64,000 bases of DNA from Desulfobulbaceae bacterium BRH_c16a. Lineage in GTDB: Bacteria; Desulfobacterota; Desulfobulbia; Desulfobulbales; Desulfocapsaceae. Below are positions 26,322-39,462 of this stretch, in pieces. The notes beneath the pieces are model-generated. The model made no database searches. It was not told the origin of the DNA and worked only from the letters and a program-made list of their open reading frames with translations. The DNA lies in contig LADS01000061.1 in NCBI GenBank assembly GCA_000961725.1, positions 236,119-300,118 on the forward strand. The letters are read 5' to 3'. The translations under genes were made by a program, and so were the position numbers. Every line of letters starts with the position of its first letter. Position 1 is the first letter of the stretch.

Positions 26322-26389
26322 ATGGGTAACCTTAAAAACTAATCCCATCTCGCTGGGTTTCGACCTCAATATATATTTCAGGTGATGTA

Positions 26390-27355
26390 ATGAATAAGGA
26401 AGCAGAAAACACCAAAGAAAAAACCATCTTCGGTAAAGAAAAAAATCCATCGTCCATTGTTCCCGTCAAACTCACTTTAGACAGCAAACTGAAGTTCCGT
26501 TGCCATCCCGGCGTACGATGCTTTACTGCCTGCTGCGGTGGAATCAAGATTGTCCTCACTCCCTACGACATTCTGCAGTTGACCAGGCGGTTGGGCATTC
26601 CGGCATATGAATTCCTCCACAAGTATACTCAACCGACCTATCTGGAAAAAACCGATATGCCGGGGGTGATGATCAAGCTGCGCGAGGAAGACAATAAATG
26701 TCCTTTTGTCACTCCTGAAGGCTGTACCGTGTATACCGACAGGCCGAGTGCCTGCAGGTATTATCCGGTAGGAATGGCCGACTTCCATGAAGGCGGCACA
26801 CGGGATGCCGACGGCAATGAAAACACTTCCCAGGAAGAGAAGTTTTTCTTTACCGTCAAGGAAGACCATTGCAAAGGGTTCGAGGAAGATAAGGAATGGA
26901 CCGTTCGCGAGTGGCGGGCCGACCAGGGTGTCGATGTCAGGGATGAAATGAATAAGGAGTGGCTGCGTCTGGTAATGCGCCGCAAATCCTTCGGTATTCA
27001 GGCAACCTTGTCCGAGCAGGCAAAACGGATGTTTTTCATGGCCTCCACCGATATCGCCACCTTCCGCAAATTTGTCTTTGAAAGTTCCTTTCTCGACACC
27101 TATGAACTCGATGAAGAGACTATTCAAAAAATCAAGGATGACGATGTCGAATTGATGCTGTTCTCCTTCAAGTACCTTGCGGCTACTCTTTTTGGTGCGC
27201 AAGCCATAAAGATTAAAGAAGAGAAGATCAAGGCCAAAGTCGCCGAGATGAAGGCACGGCAGGATGAAACCGTTTTGCAGTCGATCAAGGAATATGAGGA
27301 ATTGAAGGCGGAGACGGAGCGAAAAAAAGCGGAAACCGGAGTCGAGAAAAAATAA
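26390..27355 (+). CDS. YkgJ-family cysteine-cluster protein
   Basis: A 321-aa soluble protein with the YkgJ (UPF0153) cluster, predicted to bind Zn or Fe-S: Cys38, Cys44, Cys48 and Cys49 (KFRCHPGVRCFTACCGG), then CPFVTPEGCTVYTDRPSACRYYP. The C-terminal third is helical and charged, ending in a Lys/Glu-rich coiled coil (about 270-321). AGGTGA precedes the ATG. Related proteins are common in sulfate reducers, but the biochemical role is unknown. It is a single gene closed by a terminator. Confidence 0.8.
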   Translation: MNKEAENTKEKTIFGKEKNPSSIVPVKLTLDSKLKFRCHPGVRCFTACCGGIKIVLTPYDILQLTRRLGIPAYEFLHKYTQPTYLEKTDMPGVMIKLREEDNKCPFVTPEGCTVYTDRPSACRYYPVGMADFHEGGTRDADGNENTSQEEKFFFTVKEDHCKGFEEDKEWTVREWRADQGVDVRDEMNKEWLRLVMRRKSFGIQATLSEQAKRMFFMASTDIATFRKFVFESSFLDTYELDEETIQKIKDDDVELMLFSFKYLAATLFGAQAIKIKEEKIKAKVAEMKARQDETVLQSIKEYEELKAETERKKAETGVEKK

Positions 27356-27375
27356 GCCTGCCCTGATCAACATAC

Positions 27376-27415
27376 AAAAAGGCCGAGTGGAATGTATTCC
27401 ACTCGGCCTTTTTTA
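27376..27415. terminator. Bidirectional terminator between the YkgJ and PFOR genes
   Basis: A 14-bp inverted repeat (GGCCGAGTGGAAT with ATTCCACTCGGCC, plus flanking bases) has an A-run before and a T-run after it. It serves both convergent genes, the YkgJ gene (+) and the PFOR gene (-). Confidence 0.9.
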
Positions 27416-27477
27416 TTGTTGTTGCAAGCCTCTCTATTCGAAACCGGAGAAGGTTCGAACAGAGAGGGAAAAGATGA

Positions 27478-31029
<3,552 letters not shown>

Positions 31030-31351
31030 GATTTGTTCTCCTTAATTATTACTTTGAGTTGTGCCAGCAACGTGGCGAAAACTGACAAAATAGTATTAAA
31101 TAATCCGCGGGACTTAGAAAATTGCGTAAGAAATACCCGGAGATTGTAGTCGAATATTCACCGAAATACAATCAATTCAGCGATATTTTTCACCCGCCTA
31201 CTATATGCTACTTACAAGGGTGTTGCAATGGATGAGAATTGTTTATTGGTATCATAAATAAAACCAATTAATAGTCAGGCGCTTGTCACTGGCATGAATG
31301 TAGGGTATCAGAAGGATCAAGACTACATTTGAGTTTTCAGAGGATACATTA
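31030..31351. other. Divergent promoter region between PFOR and pabBC
   Basis: This 322-base AT-rich stretch lies between two divergent genes, so it must hold at least two promoters. I see AT-rich -10-like segments on both strands but no -35/-10 pair good enough to annotate. No coding signal is visible. Confidence 0.45.
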
Positions 31352-33271
31352 ATGGTGGGAATACGAGATTCGGAGCTGGACAGTTTACTGGGTTTTCTTG
31401 CCCGGCAGGAGGAGTTTGTTTTTCTCGACACTTCCCGCCCGGACCACGAAAATGTCGAGTCGTTACTTTTTGTTAAGCCCTTGGATCGCTTGATATGCCG
31501 GGGCGGGGACGACCTTCTCGGTTATCTTGAAACTCTCCAGCAGCGGTTGACGGATGGTTTCTATCTGGCCGGCTGGGTGGGGTATGAGTTCGGGGCGATG
31601 CTCGAAGGGGGCATCGATGGTAAAAGCGATCTCTTTACCGATGCCGGAGTGACGCTGGCAGATCTTGGGGTTTTTTTAAAACCCTTGAGGTTTGACCATC
31701 ATACGGGAGAAAATAATTTTCCGTTCGATTCCAGTCGCAGGCTTATCCAGGATGGGTATGCGATCAAGGGCATCCACGCCAACATGGCAAAGCAGGAGTT
31801 CATCGATGCGCTGAATGTGGTGCGCCTTTACATAGGCGCAGGCGACACCTATCAGGTAAACTACACCATGAAACTGCTCTTTGGCTTCGATGGCTCGCCC
31901 GAGAGTCTCTATAAGGTACTGCGCAGGAATCAATCCGTTGCATACGGAGCGTATATTCGTAATAAACAGGAGCGGACACTGTCGTTTTCGCCGGAATTGT
32001 TTTTTCGCAAGAAAGGTGCCGAGATAACCGCCCGGCCGATGAAGGGGACCGCCCCGCGAGGGAGAAACAGCCGGGAAGAATCGAGCAACACCGTGTTTCT
32101 CCATAACGATATCAAAAATCGCAGTGAAAACGTTATGATCGTCGACCTCGTGCGCAACGATCTCGGCCGATTGATGCATGGCCGTGACCGTGGCCGGAGC
32201 CGGGTTTTTGTCGATTCGCTTTTTGACGTGGAGTCCTATGAGAGCCTTCTGCAGATGACATCGACGGTGAAAGCGACTACGACGACAGCGGCAATGCAGA
32301 ATCTCAGCCTTACCGAGTTGTTCCGGGCACTCTTTCCCTGCGGCTCGATAACGGGGGCGCCGAAGATCCGGACGATGCAGATCATCGACGAGCTGGAAAA
32401 AAGCCGACGCGGGGTATACACCGGCGCGATCGGCTATTTCGGACCGGACGGGTCGGCCGTATTCAATGTCCCCATCCGAACCGTGCGGTTGCAGGGGGAA
32501 GTCGGGGAAATGGGGATCGGAGCCGGCATAACCTATGATTCCGTGCCGGAAGAGGAATGGTGTGAGTCTTTATTGAAAGGAAGATTCCTGACTCATTCTC
32601 AACCGGAATTCCAGCTCTTTGAGACCATGCTCTGGCAGCACGGTCAAGGATACCGGCTGCTTGAAGAACATCTGCAGCGTCTTGAAGATGGTGCGAAATT
32701 TTTTAAATTTTCCTGTTCCCTCGACCTTATACGAAATCAGTTGAAGGAACTGGAGAAGAATTTTTCCGACGGGTTTTTTCGGGTGCGTCTTGTGCTGGCA
32801 AAAGACGGGCAGCTTTCCCATACTTCAAGCCGGTGTGGCCCGCCGCTCTGCCTTGAACTTTCTCCGGAACCCGGCCCTGTCGTAGAAAAAGATCTGCCGG
32901 TTGCCGATTTTTTTGAGAGACCGGTGGACACCAAAGCCCCATGGTGTTTCCATAAGACAACCATGCGCAGTCTCTATGACAATGCTTTTGAGAAGGCGCA
33001 GGCGGATGGTCTCTATGACTTTCTTTTTGTAAATGAACAGGGAGAGGTGACGGAAGGCTGCATCACCAACATTATTATTTATGCCGCCGGTCACTATGCA
33101 ACTCCTCCGGTCTCCTGTGGCCTGTTGTCGGGAATTATGCGTGGAGTACTGCTTGCGGACAAGGCGGTGCCGGTGTTTGAGAAGGTGCTGACCGAGCAGG
33201 ATGTGAGGGGGGCGGATGCGGTCTTTCTCTGCAACTCGGTACGAGGGATAATCCGGGTGCGAATGCGATGA
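31352..33271 (+). CDS. pabBC: PabB-PabC fusion: aminodeoxychorismate synthase component I / aminodeoxychorismate lyase
   Basis: A 639-aa bifunctional protein for p-aminobenzoate, a folate precursor. The PabB half (1 to about 400) has the chorismate-binding motifs SFSPELFF, MKGTAPRG, MIVDLVRNDLGR, PCGSITGAPK (near 330) and GVYTGAIGYFGPDG. The PabC half (about 418-639) is a fold-type IV PLP lyase: FETMLWQ start, catalytic Lys in FHKTTMRSLYD (near 533) and GEVTEGCITNI. The glutaminase PabA is not in the window. folC lies about 9 kb away but is not linked. Confidence 0.93.
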   Translation: MVGIRDSELDSLLGFLARQEEFVFLDTSRPDHENVESLLFVKPLDRLICRGGDDLLGYLETLQQRLTDGFYLAGWVGYEFGAMLEGGIDGKSDLFTDAGVTLADLGVFLKPLRFDHHTGENNFPFDSSRRLIQDGYAIKGIHANMAKQEFIDALNVVRLYIGAGDTYQVNYTMKLLFGFDGSPESLYKVLRRNQSVAYGAYIRNKQERTLSFSPELFFRKKGAEITARPMKGTAPRGRNSREESSNTVFLHNDIKNRSENVMIVDLVRNDLGRLMHGRDRGRSRVFVDSLFDVESYESLLQMTSTVKATTTTAAMQNLSLTELFRALFPCGSITGAPKIRTMQIIDELEKSRRGVYTGAIGYFGPDGSAVFNVPIRTVRLQGEVGEMGIGAGITYDSVPEEEWCESLLKGRFLTHSQPEFQLFETMLWQHGQGYRLLEEHLQRLEDGAKFFKFSCSLDLIRNQLKELEKNFSDGFFRVRLVLAKDGQLSHTSSRCGPPLCLELSPEPGPVVEKDLPVADFFERPVDTKAPWCFHKTTMRSLYDNAFEKAQADGLYDFLFVNEQGEVTEGCITNIIIYAAGHYATPPVSCGLLSGIMRGVLLADKAVPVFEKVLTEQDVRGADAVFLCNSVRGIIRVRMR

Positions 33272-33327
33272 ATTTTTTGTAAACGAATGTATGCAGGATT
33301 CCCGGCAACCTGTGTTCGGTAAGCCGG

Positions 33328-33840
33328 TCAGTGCACAATGACGTTGTCCTGTGCAGGGGTGATCTGTGCCGGCGGAACTACCAGCTTGTGCTCTTCCCCG
33401 AGTTCTCTGATCTGCGTCATAAAAAAAGAGGGAAGGGGTACTTCCCGATCCTCGACGAGGATGCCGAAATCTTTGGCCAGAGCGAGGGTCTGCGAACTGT
33501 CGACTCCCTCCTGGCGGTCGCAGAGAGTCTGGATGCGCAAGGCATCGGTTATATTTTCGCAGAGTTTTGGCATCTCGTTTTTCAGACTCAGCAATTCCTG
33601 TTCAATGTCTGCCCGGTGTTCAGTTCGAAAGCGGGCAAATTTTTCTTCAGGATTCCGGGTACCGAATACTTCGTTGGTGATGGAGCCGGCCAACATGGAG
33701 AGATGGACAGAGTCGAAGCCCGGTCTCTTTTTTGCGAGGTTGTTTCGAATTTCCTTGAACAGAATCATCTGGACTATGCCGACGGCCTCCCGGAGCACTG
33801 CAAGAAGCTGCGGTTTTTGCTCGTTCGTTTCAGTTTTCAT
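33328..33840 (-). CDS. Conserved hypothetical protein (170 aa)
   Basis: A soluble, mostly helical protein with no membrane segment or catalytic motif that I recognise. It has two cysteines in the middle (KLCENI, TLCDRQ) and a Pro-rich C-terminus. It starts 14 bases after the DUF493 gene and is very probably in the same operon. I cannot assign a function. Confidence 0.65.
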   Translation of the reverse strand: MKTETNEQKPQLLAVLREAVGIVQMILFKEIRNNLAKKRPGFDSVHLSMLAGSITNEVFGTRNPEEKFARFRTEHRADIEQELLSLKNEMPKLCENITDALRIQTLCDRQEGVDSSQTLALAKDFGILVEDREVPLPSFFMTQIRELGEEHKLVVPPAQITPAQDNVIVH

Positions 33841-33854
33841 TGTATTTTTTTTTA

Positions 33855-34154
33855 TCAGAGTACTATTTTAACGGCGGGATTGTTTCTTAATGATTCGTAT
33901 ATCTTCAATCTGAAATCTTCATCGGGTACCAGAAGTTCGGCATTCAGGCTATGGTATTTTCCTTTGGAACTCGAGTGGGAAAGACTTACAGTAACATCGA
34001 GAGGTGCGCAGGCCGTGGTGATGATTTCTCTCAAGAGGGCGCTGTCTTCGCCGATTACCTTGTAGACCCAGATGCAGGGGTAGTCGATGTCCGGTCTCTC
34101 CGGCGTTTCCTGCGGCTGGTTTTTGGTTTTGAGTATCATTGCATAATTCTTCAT
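33855..34154 (-). CDS. DUF493 (YbeD-like) family protein
   Basis: A 99-aa protein with the DUF493 start (DYPCIWVYKVIGEDSALLREII), an alternating beta-alpha pattern and the SLSHSSSKGKYHSLNAELLV core. The fold resembles ACT-like small-ligand regulatory domains. E. coli YbeD is the best-known relative and its role is unsettled. It is the first gene of a two-gene operon with the 170-aa protein. Confidence 0.8.
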   Translation of the reverse strand: MKNYAMILKTKNQPQETPERPDIDYPCIWVYKVIGEDSALLREIITTACAPLDVTVSLSHSSSKGKYHSLNAELLVPDEDFRLKIYESLRNNPAVKIVL

Positions 34155-34404
34155 GGTAAATATCTATCACTTGTTTCCGGCAAATAACCGGCTGGAAAAT
34201 AAATAATGAATATGCCCGCAAGAGTCAAGTATAACCAGGTCTGAATGCCCTGGAGTTTCACTTGGGCGAGGGCGGGATTTTTTTTACAGTGCATTGGTGT
34301 AATGCCTGACAAGATGATACAATCAGTGAAAAAGGCTTACCAGGCGTGACTGAGTCCTGCCTGGTGTCGGTATTGAAACAGTATAAAAAGACGAGCAAAC
34401 AAAA

Positions 34405-35931
34405 TTGAACTCGAACAACAAACAGGAAGTACTCGATGCTCTCTTTGAGAGTGAAGCGCAGAAAAGAGCTATTGTCGAAGGGTTCAGCGGTATCATGGTA
34501 CTCTTTGACAGAGACATGAAAGCCCAGTGGGTCAACAAGGTGACGCACGAGCGGTATCCGGATGCCCTGGGCAAAAGCTGTCATGAAATTTTCTGTTCAA
34601 AAAGTGAAAAATGCACTTCCTGTGCTTTCCAGCGATGCCTTGCATCCGGTGCTATCGAATCGAGTACGCAAAAGACCGGGATTTTCGGGGCGGATGGCGA
34701 TGAAACCGTTTTCGACATAACCGCTTCACCGGTCAAGGATCGATCCGGCGGAGTCTCGGGGATCATCGGCATTGCCCAGAATGTGACCGAACAATACCGG
34801 CTCGAGCGGCAGCTGCGGCACACCCAGAAGATGGAGGCCATCGGCACGTTGGCGGGCGGGGTGGCACATGATTTCAACAATGTCCTGACGCCGATTATGG
34901 GATACACGGAAATCATTCGCCTGAAGATGAAACAGGACGGTATTGGCGACCAGACGGTTTACGACTATCTGGAAGAGATTCTGAAAGCCGCCAAACGAGC
35001 AAAATCGCTGGTCGAACAAGTCCTTACTTTTTCCAGAAGCATCGAGAAGAAGGAGGTGCTGCTTTACATTCATCCCATAATAAAAGAGGTGATGAAGTTG
35101 ATGCGGGCCACTCTGCCGAGTACGATCGTGATCAGGGAAGAGATCGACGAACATTGCGGCAGGGTCTATATCGACCCTGTCCAGATCCATCAGGTGCTCA
35201 TCAACCTTTGCACCAACGCCGCCCATGCCATGACCGGCAGGCATGGCACGCTCACAGTCAAACTGGGTCCCGCACCGCCGACCGGAGACGGCAGGGATTG
35301 GCTGGAACTGAGTGTCGCCGATACCGGAGCAGGCATTGAAGAAACAATGATCGAGAGGATTTTCGAGCCCTATTTCACCACCAAAGAGAAAACCAGCGGT
35401 ACCGGCATGGGGTTGGCCATGGTCCATGGCATCATCAGCCGGCAGGGCGGGTTTATCAAGGTCGAAAGTGAGGTCGACAAAGGGTCGATCTTCCGGGTTT
35501 ATCTGCCGCTCGCCCGAAAAGAGCCGGGCATTGAGCAGGTGGTTTCTCTTGGCGATCTGAGGAGCGGATCGGGCACTATCCTTCTGGTCGACGATGAAGA
35601 GCAGGTGGTGCAGGTCACGGGCGAGATTCTGCAGAGCCTCGGCTATACCGTGGTCGGCAAAACTTCGCCGAAGGAGGCTATCGAGTTGTTCGCCAGGGAT
35701 CCGGGTAAATTTGATCTGTTGCTGACCGATTTGACCATGGCGGAGCTGACCGGGCTTGAATTGAGTGCGGAGGTGAAGAAATACCGGCCGGATATTCCCA
35801 TCGTTCTCATCACCGGTTACTCCGATCAGGTATCCAAGGATGCGGCCATAGCGGCAGGGATTGCCGAATACTGCATGAAACCGATCAGTATGCGCGAGTT
35901 ATCGAATATCGTGGGTAAATTTCTCGGTTGA
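34405..35931 (+). CDS. PAS sensor histidine kinase with C-terminal receiver domain
   Basis: A 508-aa soluble hybrid kinase. The PAS domain (about 15-130) has a cysteine-rich insert (CHEIFCSKSEKCTSCAFQRC) that could bind a metal or sense redox. It is followed by HisKA with His near 155 (GGVAHDFNNVLTPIMG), HATPase (DTGAGIEE, GTGMGLAMVHG) and a receiver domain (395-508) with phospho-Asp near 440 (LLTDLTMAELTG). There are no membrane helices. TTG is the likely start at 34405, with only a weak purine stretch upstream, so the start is less certain than the rest. The partner is unknown. Confidence 0.85.
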   Translation: MNSNNKQEVLDALFESEAQKRAIVEGFSGIMVLFDRDMKAQWVNKVTHERYPDALGKSCHEIFCSKSEKCTSCAFQRCLASGAIESSTQKTGIFGADGDETVFDITASPVKDRSGGVSGIIGIAQNVTEQYRLERQLRHTQKMEAIGTLAGGVAHDFNNVLTPIMGYTEIIRLKMKQDGIGDQTVYDYLEEILKAAKRAKSLVEQVLTFSRSIEKKEVLLYIHPIIKEVMKLMRATLPSTIVIREEIDEHCGRVYIDPVQIHQVLINLCTNAAHAMTGRHGTLTVKLGPAPPTGDGRDWLELSVADTGAGIEETMIERIFEPYFTTKEKTSGTGMGLAMVHGIISRQGGFIKVESEVDKGSIFRVYLPLARKEPGIEQVVSLGDLRSGSGTILLVDDEEQVVQVTGEILQSLGYTVVGKTSPKEAIELFARDPGKFDLLLTDLTMAELTGLELSAEVKKYRPDIPIVLITGYSDQVSKDAAIAAGIAEYCMKPISMRELSNIVGKFLG

Positions 35932-35966
35932 AACGCTCCTCACTCTTTTTAAACAGATATCGGCGA

Positions 35967-36392
35967 TTATCGCCGTTCCTCCCGGCGGAGGCTGGCATTT
36001 GCCAGACTTATCTGGTCGTTCAGCGTCCAGAGGTCGTAGATGTAGCCGATTCCCAACAGTCCGCCTGTTACAAGATAGAGCAGGCCGGTAAGCCATTTCC
36101 CCATATACATCCGATGTATTCCGAGGAGCCCGAGGAAGGCGAGAAGCAGCCAGGCGACATTGAAGTCGATTTTCCCCTGGTGGTAGCGGATGTCGGCCTC
36201 CCTGTTCATGGCCGGAATGAGAAAAAGATCGACTATCCAGCCGATAAATAACAGGCCCAGAGTGAAAAAATAGAGCGTTCCCGACAACTGTTTGCCGTAA
36301 TAGAAACGGTGGGCCCCGAGAAATCCCAGAATCCAGAGAAGATAGCCGACAACAATTGAATGCGTGGTGGAGGTTTCGTTATCTTGTTGCAT
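35967..36392 (-). CDS. Tandem TM2-domain membrane protein
   Basis: A 141-aa protein with two TM2-type units, each a pair of membrane helices joined by a short DL/DLW turn: LGFLGAHRFYYGKQLSG...GWIVDLFLIP and LLGIHRMYMGKWLTG...GYIYDLWTL. The N-terminus is short and polar. It starts 14 bases inside the end of nagZ. TM2 proteins have no settled function in bacteria. Confidence 0.8.
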   Translation of the reverse strand: MQQDNETSTTHSIVVGYLLWILGFLGAHRFYYGKQLSGTLYFFTLGLLFIGWIVDLFLIPAMNREADIRYHQGKIDFNVAWLLLAFLGLLGIHRMYMGKWLTGLLYLVTGGLLGIGYIYDLWTLNDQISLANASLRREERR

Positions 36393-37452
36393 TGTTTCTC
36401 ACTAATGATTTTTTGAAATTCCGGATGATGCTCCAGGCTTCATCTACTCTTTTTTCCGACAACTTTCCCCGATCTATCGCCGTCAGGACGGCCGATTTCA
36501 ATTTGCCGAAGATGTGAGGATCGTGATCGAGGTTGTTGCCGACGATAAGAAGGTCGACCCCGGCGGCGAGAGCTCTGCAGCAAGCTTCTTCCAGGCCATA
36601 GCGGCTGGTGATCGCCTTCATCTGCATATCGTCGGAAACAATCATCCCGCGAAAGTTTAAACTCCCCCGGAGGAGTGACTGGAGAGTCATGGCGGATAAC
36701 GTCGCCGGATAGGCCTTGTCGAATTTTTTGTTGAAAAGGTGGCCGACCATCACCGCCTCGGCTTGTCCTTTCTTGAGAAGCAGCCGGTAGGGTTCCAGTT
36801 CGTCCTCCTGCCAGGTCGTGGTTATATCGGCAAAGCCGAGATGCGAATCGGTGCGGGAGCTGCCGTGGCCGGGAAAATGTTTTATACAGCTCTGGATTCC
36901 CTCTCGCCGGTGTTCCGCTATCCAGGCGGCGGCATGGGCGGCGACGATGGAAGCCTCGGCGGAAAAGCTGCGGTCATACCGGCCGATGATCGGGTTTTCC
37001 CGGTAGACATTGAGATCGACCACCGGGGCCAGGTTGAAATTAATTCCCGCCTGTTTGAGCATTCGTGCAGTTTGCCGGGCGCTTTCAACAGTAAGACGGA
37101 GGTCGGGCGCGCCGCCCAGCTGGGCTGCTCCGGCAGTGACCGGGAATCCTCTTTCTTTTTTGAAACGGCTGACTTTGCCGCCTTCCTGGTCGACGGCGAC
37201 AAGGAGTCCGCCTCCCGCCATGAGCTGCAGATCCTCGGTAAGCCGGGCTATCTGATCGGGGCTGACAATATTATTGGTATCTTTTCCTTGTGCGAGCAAC
37301 CGATCGAAGAGGATCACTCCGCCGAGATTTCCTTCGGCGATATCGGTTGCAACCGGATGTTCGGGAGTAAGGGCGTCTCCGGCAAAACCAAGGAGAAAGA
37401 GCTGACCGATTTTCTGTTGGAGTGAGAAGGATGTCATGTTTCTGCAGATCAT
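36379..37452 (-). CDS. nagZ: Beta-N-acetylhexosaminidase NagZ
   Basis: NagZ (GH3) removes GlcNAc from 1,6-anhydro-muropeptides during peptidoglycan recycling. Family motifs are present: LLVAVDQEGGKVSR, INFNLAPVVDLN, the catalytic loop KHFPGHGSSRTDSH (near 192) and VSDDMQMKAI. It is 357 aa from the first ATG (37452), or 352 aa from the ATG at 37437; neither has a clear ribosome site. No signal peptide, so cytoplasmic. It complements the cell-wall synthesis genes earlier in the window but is not linked to them. Confidence 0.93.
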   Translation of the reverse strand: MICRNMTSFSLQQKIGQLFLLGFAGDALTPEHPVATDIAEGNLGGVILFDRLLAQGKDTNNIVSPDQIARLTEDLQLMAGGGLLVAVDQEGGKVSRFKKERGFPVTAGAAQLGGAPDLRLTVESARQTARMLKQAGINFNLAPVVDLNVYRENPIIGRYDRSFSAEASIVAAHAAAWIAEHRREGIQSCIKHFPGHGSSRTDSHLGFADITTTWQEDELEPYRLLLKKGQAEAVMVGHLFNKKFDKAYPATLSAMTLQSLLRGSLNFRGMIVSDDMQMKAITSRYGLEEACCRALAAGVDLLIVGNNLDHDPHIFGKLKSAVLTAIDRGKLSEKRVDEAWSIIRNFKKSLVRNNATR

Positions 37453-37819
37453 GTGTTGTGACTTACGCTCAGGGTTGTGACAGTCATGAGGAGTACTGTC
37501 TGCTCAAACAAATGTCAAAGATTTTTCTTGGCCGGGTGGTGTCAATATTTTGTCATATGTCACGGAAGTCTGGCCTGTGATCAGAATAATTTGTTTCATC
37601 GGCAGGACATGAATTGACGTCGGGAGTGTTTCGTCCGGAAAATCAGTAAGAGAAAGGCTGAAAAGCAAGATTGATCGTCTATTTATCGCCTGATGGCATG
37701 GAAAATGCTTAAATAAAAACATCGGTTTTCCAGTAAAGAATTTTGCCGGGCAAGTCGATAAGAAGAACAGATAGAAACAAACCCAGTTTAGAAATGTTTA
37801 TATATTAGGGATATCAGTC
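37453..37819. other. Intergenic region, nagZ to diguanylate cyclase
   Basis: These 367 bases separate divergent genes. A 72-codon open frame on the minus strand lacks a ribosome site and sensible composition, so I do not call it. I looked for a c-di-GMP riboswitch before the GGDEF gene and found none. Promoters must be here but no pair is convincing. Confidence 0.45.
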
Positions 37820-38833
37820 ATGACTACCTCGACAAAAGAACCGCAAATCTCCACACCGCTCCTGCATCAGGTCGAGTTGGAGAAGGTTATGGTTGAGCTT
37901 GGTAATTTGAAGAAACAGTCAGAACGGCTTGATCTCATTAACAAACTGCATGCCAGAATGGCGGGTGAGCTCAGTCTGAGCGGGATGATCGAAGCCTATT
38001 CGGTCTGGCTGATGCCGCTCGTAAGCCATGAACTTATCGGCTATAACAACAACATTCGCAAAAAACGTCACCTGTTCTGCTCGGGGCACGGTCCTCAGCG
38101 ACGTAAGGCCATTGAATTTGCAGAAGAATTGATCGAAGAAAAGGTGCCTTTCAAGGGCTCGTATTCGATAAAGAACGGCCGGTATGCCTACAAATGGATT
38201 TTTGAATCGGCGGACGATGCGGGAATTTTCCTGATCCTGAAAGAGGGACATGAACTTGCTCACGAGGAGATCGATCTGGTAAATTATTCCCTGGAAGTAC
38301 TTGCCGATTGTCTGCGGCGAGGGCTCGAATACGAGGATCTGTTTGAGCGCGCCAGCAACGATCCGCTCACCGGCCTTGCCAACAGGCGGGTTTTTGAAGA
38401 GCGCATTCATGGGATGATGGACAGTGCACGCAGGTATAAGAACCCTCTGTCGATGATTTCAATGGATCTGGACCGTTTCAAGAACATCAACGACAATCTC
38501 GGGCACCAGAAGGGCGACGAGGTGCTGAAGGCTGTTGCTTCAGTATTGAAAGGGGCCGTTCGATCGACCGATCTTCTGGTGCGGATGGGTGGCGATGAAT
38601 TCCTTCTGGTCCTCGACAACACCGATCTTAAAAACGGTAGAATTCTGGCCGAGCGGTTATGTATTGCAGTCGATGAGCTTGATGTCTGGGCCGACGATAC
38701 CACCAAGCTGGGGATAAGCATCGGCATGTCCGAGCTGAAGGCTCAAGAATCGCTGCGACAGTGGTTGGAGCGAACCGATGACATCCTCTATCACGCCAAG
38801 GCCGAAGGACGATCAAGGGTTGCGGTCGAGTAG
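37820..38833 (+). CDS. GGDEF diguanylate cyclase
   Basis: A 337-aa soluble protein that should make cyclic di-GMP. The GGDEF domain (about 175-337) has an intact GGDEF active site (near 256-260). The RxxD inhibitory site (RSTD) lies exactly five residues before it, so product inhibition is expected. The N-terminal 170 residues begin with a coiled coil (about 15-45) and then an alpha-beta region that may be a degenerate GAF-like sensor. It contains AYSVWLMPLVSHELIGYNNN. It is monocistronic, closed by a terminator. Confidence 0.9.
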   Translation: MTTSTKEPQISTPLLHQVELEKVMVELGNLKKQSERLDLINKLHARMAGELSLSGMIEAYSVWLMPLVSHELIGYNNNIRKKRHLFCSGHGPQRRKAIEFAEELIEEKVPFKGSYSIKNGRYAYKWIFESADDAGIFLILKEGHELAHEEIDLVNYSLEVLADCLRRGLEYEDLFERASNDPLTGLANRRVFEERIHGMMDSARRYKNPLSMISMDLDRFKNINDNLGHQKGDEVLKAVASVLKGAVRSTDLLVRMGGDEFLLVLDNTDLKNGRILAERLCIAVDELDVWADDTTKLGISIGMSELKAQESLRQWLERTDDILYHAKAEGRSRVAVE

Positions 38834-38860
38834 ACCGGTTCTTTTCGGTACAAACGAAAT

Positions 38861-38897
38861 GCAAAAGGCCGACTTTTTAAAAAAGTCGGCCTTTTGC
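38861..38897. terminator. Bidirectional terminator after the GGDEF gene
   Basis: An inverted repeat of about 17 bp (GCAAAAGGCCGACTTTTT with AAAAAGTCGGCCTTTTGC) lies between two convergent genes. A/T-rich arms make it usable from both sides. Confidence 0.9.
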
Positions 38898-38918
38898 GTT
38901 TGCAGCCAGATAAAGACT

Positions 38919-39332
38919 TTATTCAGCCTTTTCCAGAACTATTTTCAAAGGGATAACGTGCAGTGACCGGCTTTGTTGCTCGGTATAGCCAAGCGACCAG
39001 CTGGGGCACCGGTACGTATCCCCGAGTAAGGATTCGATATCCTTGACTAATCCCTTGACATTGATAACCGGATGCCGGGAAAAAACCTGGGGAAGCCCCT
39101 GGGTGAGGTTGCAGGCCAGGCATCGGTTCGGTCTCTGATGCAGTTGCAGGTCCATGACCAGAGTGTTGCCTTTGAGTTCTCGGTAGGCCAGCGCTATATC
39201 GTAGGCGCCTTCATCGGCGTCTCCGAAGAGGGCTTCAAAAAACTCATTTGCCCTCTCTTTGGGGAAGATTTCCGCCAGTTTTTCTTTGCTCAGAAGAGTT
39301 GTCAATGCAGTGTTCGCCATGGTGATTGTCAT
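38919..39332 (-). CDS. Conserved hypothetical protein of a deltaproteobacterial family
   Basis: A 137-aa soluble protein, ATG at 39332 chosen (an ATG at 39368 is also in frame). Recognisable features are FPKERANEFFEALFGDADEGAYDI near the start and RPNRCLACNLTQGLPQVFSRHPVINVKG in the middle. I recall similar proteins in sulfate reducers annotated only as hypothetical, or misannotated as homeobox proteins. The single CxxC may bind a metal. Function unknown. Confidence 0.7.
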   Translation of the reverse strand: MTITMANTALTTLLSKEKLAEIFPKERANEFFEALFGDADEGAYDIALAYRELKGNTLVMDLQLHQRPNRCLACNLTQGLPQVFSRHPVINVKGLVKDIESLLGDTYRCPSWSLGYTEQQSRSLHVIPLKIVLEKAE

Positions 39333-39462
39333 TGGATTGTCTCGGTTCGTCGTTGGGTGAAGAGCCATAAACTACAGGGGATTCGGTAGGGTACTATACC
39401 AGCGTGAGCAAATTTGTCAACCGACGTTGCGAGCGGCACGTCCCTGTGTTAAAGTAGCCGCC

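Noticed and set aside
37453..37819. Search for a c-di-GMP riboswitch before the GGDEF gene
   Set aside because: None of the conserved GEMM core sequence is present.
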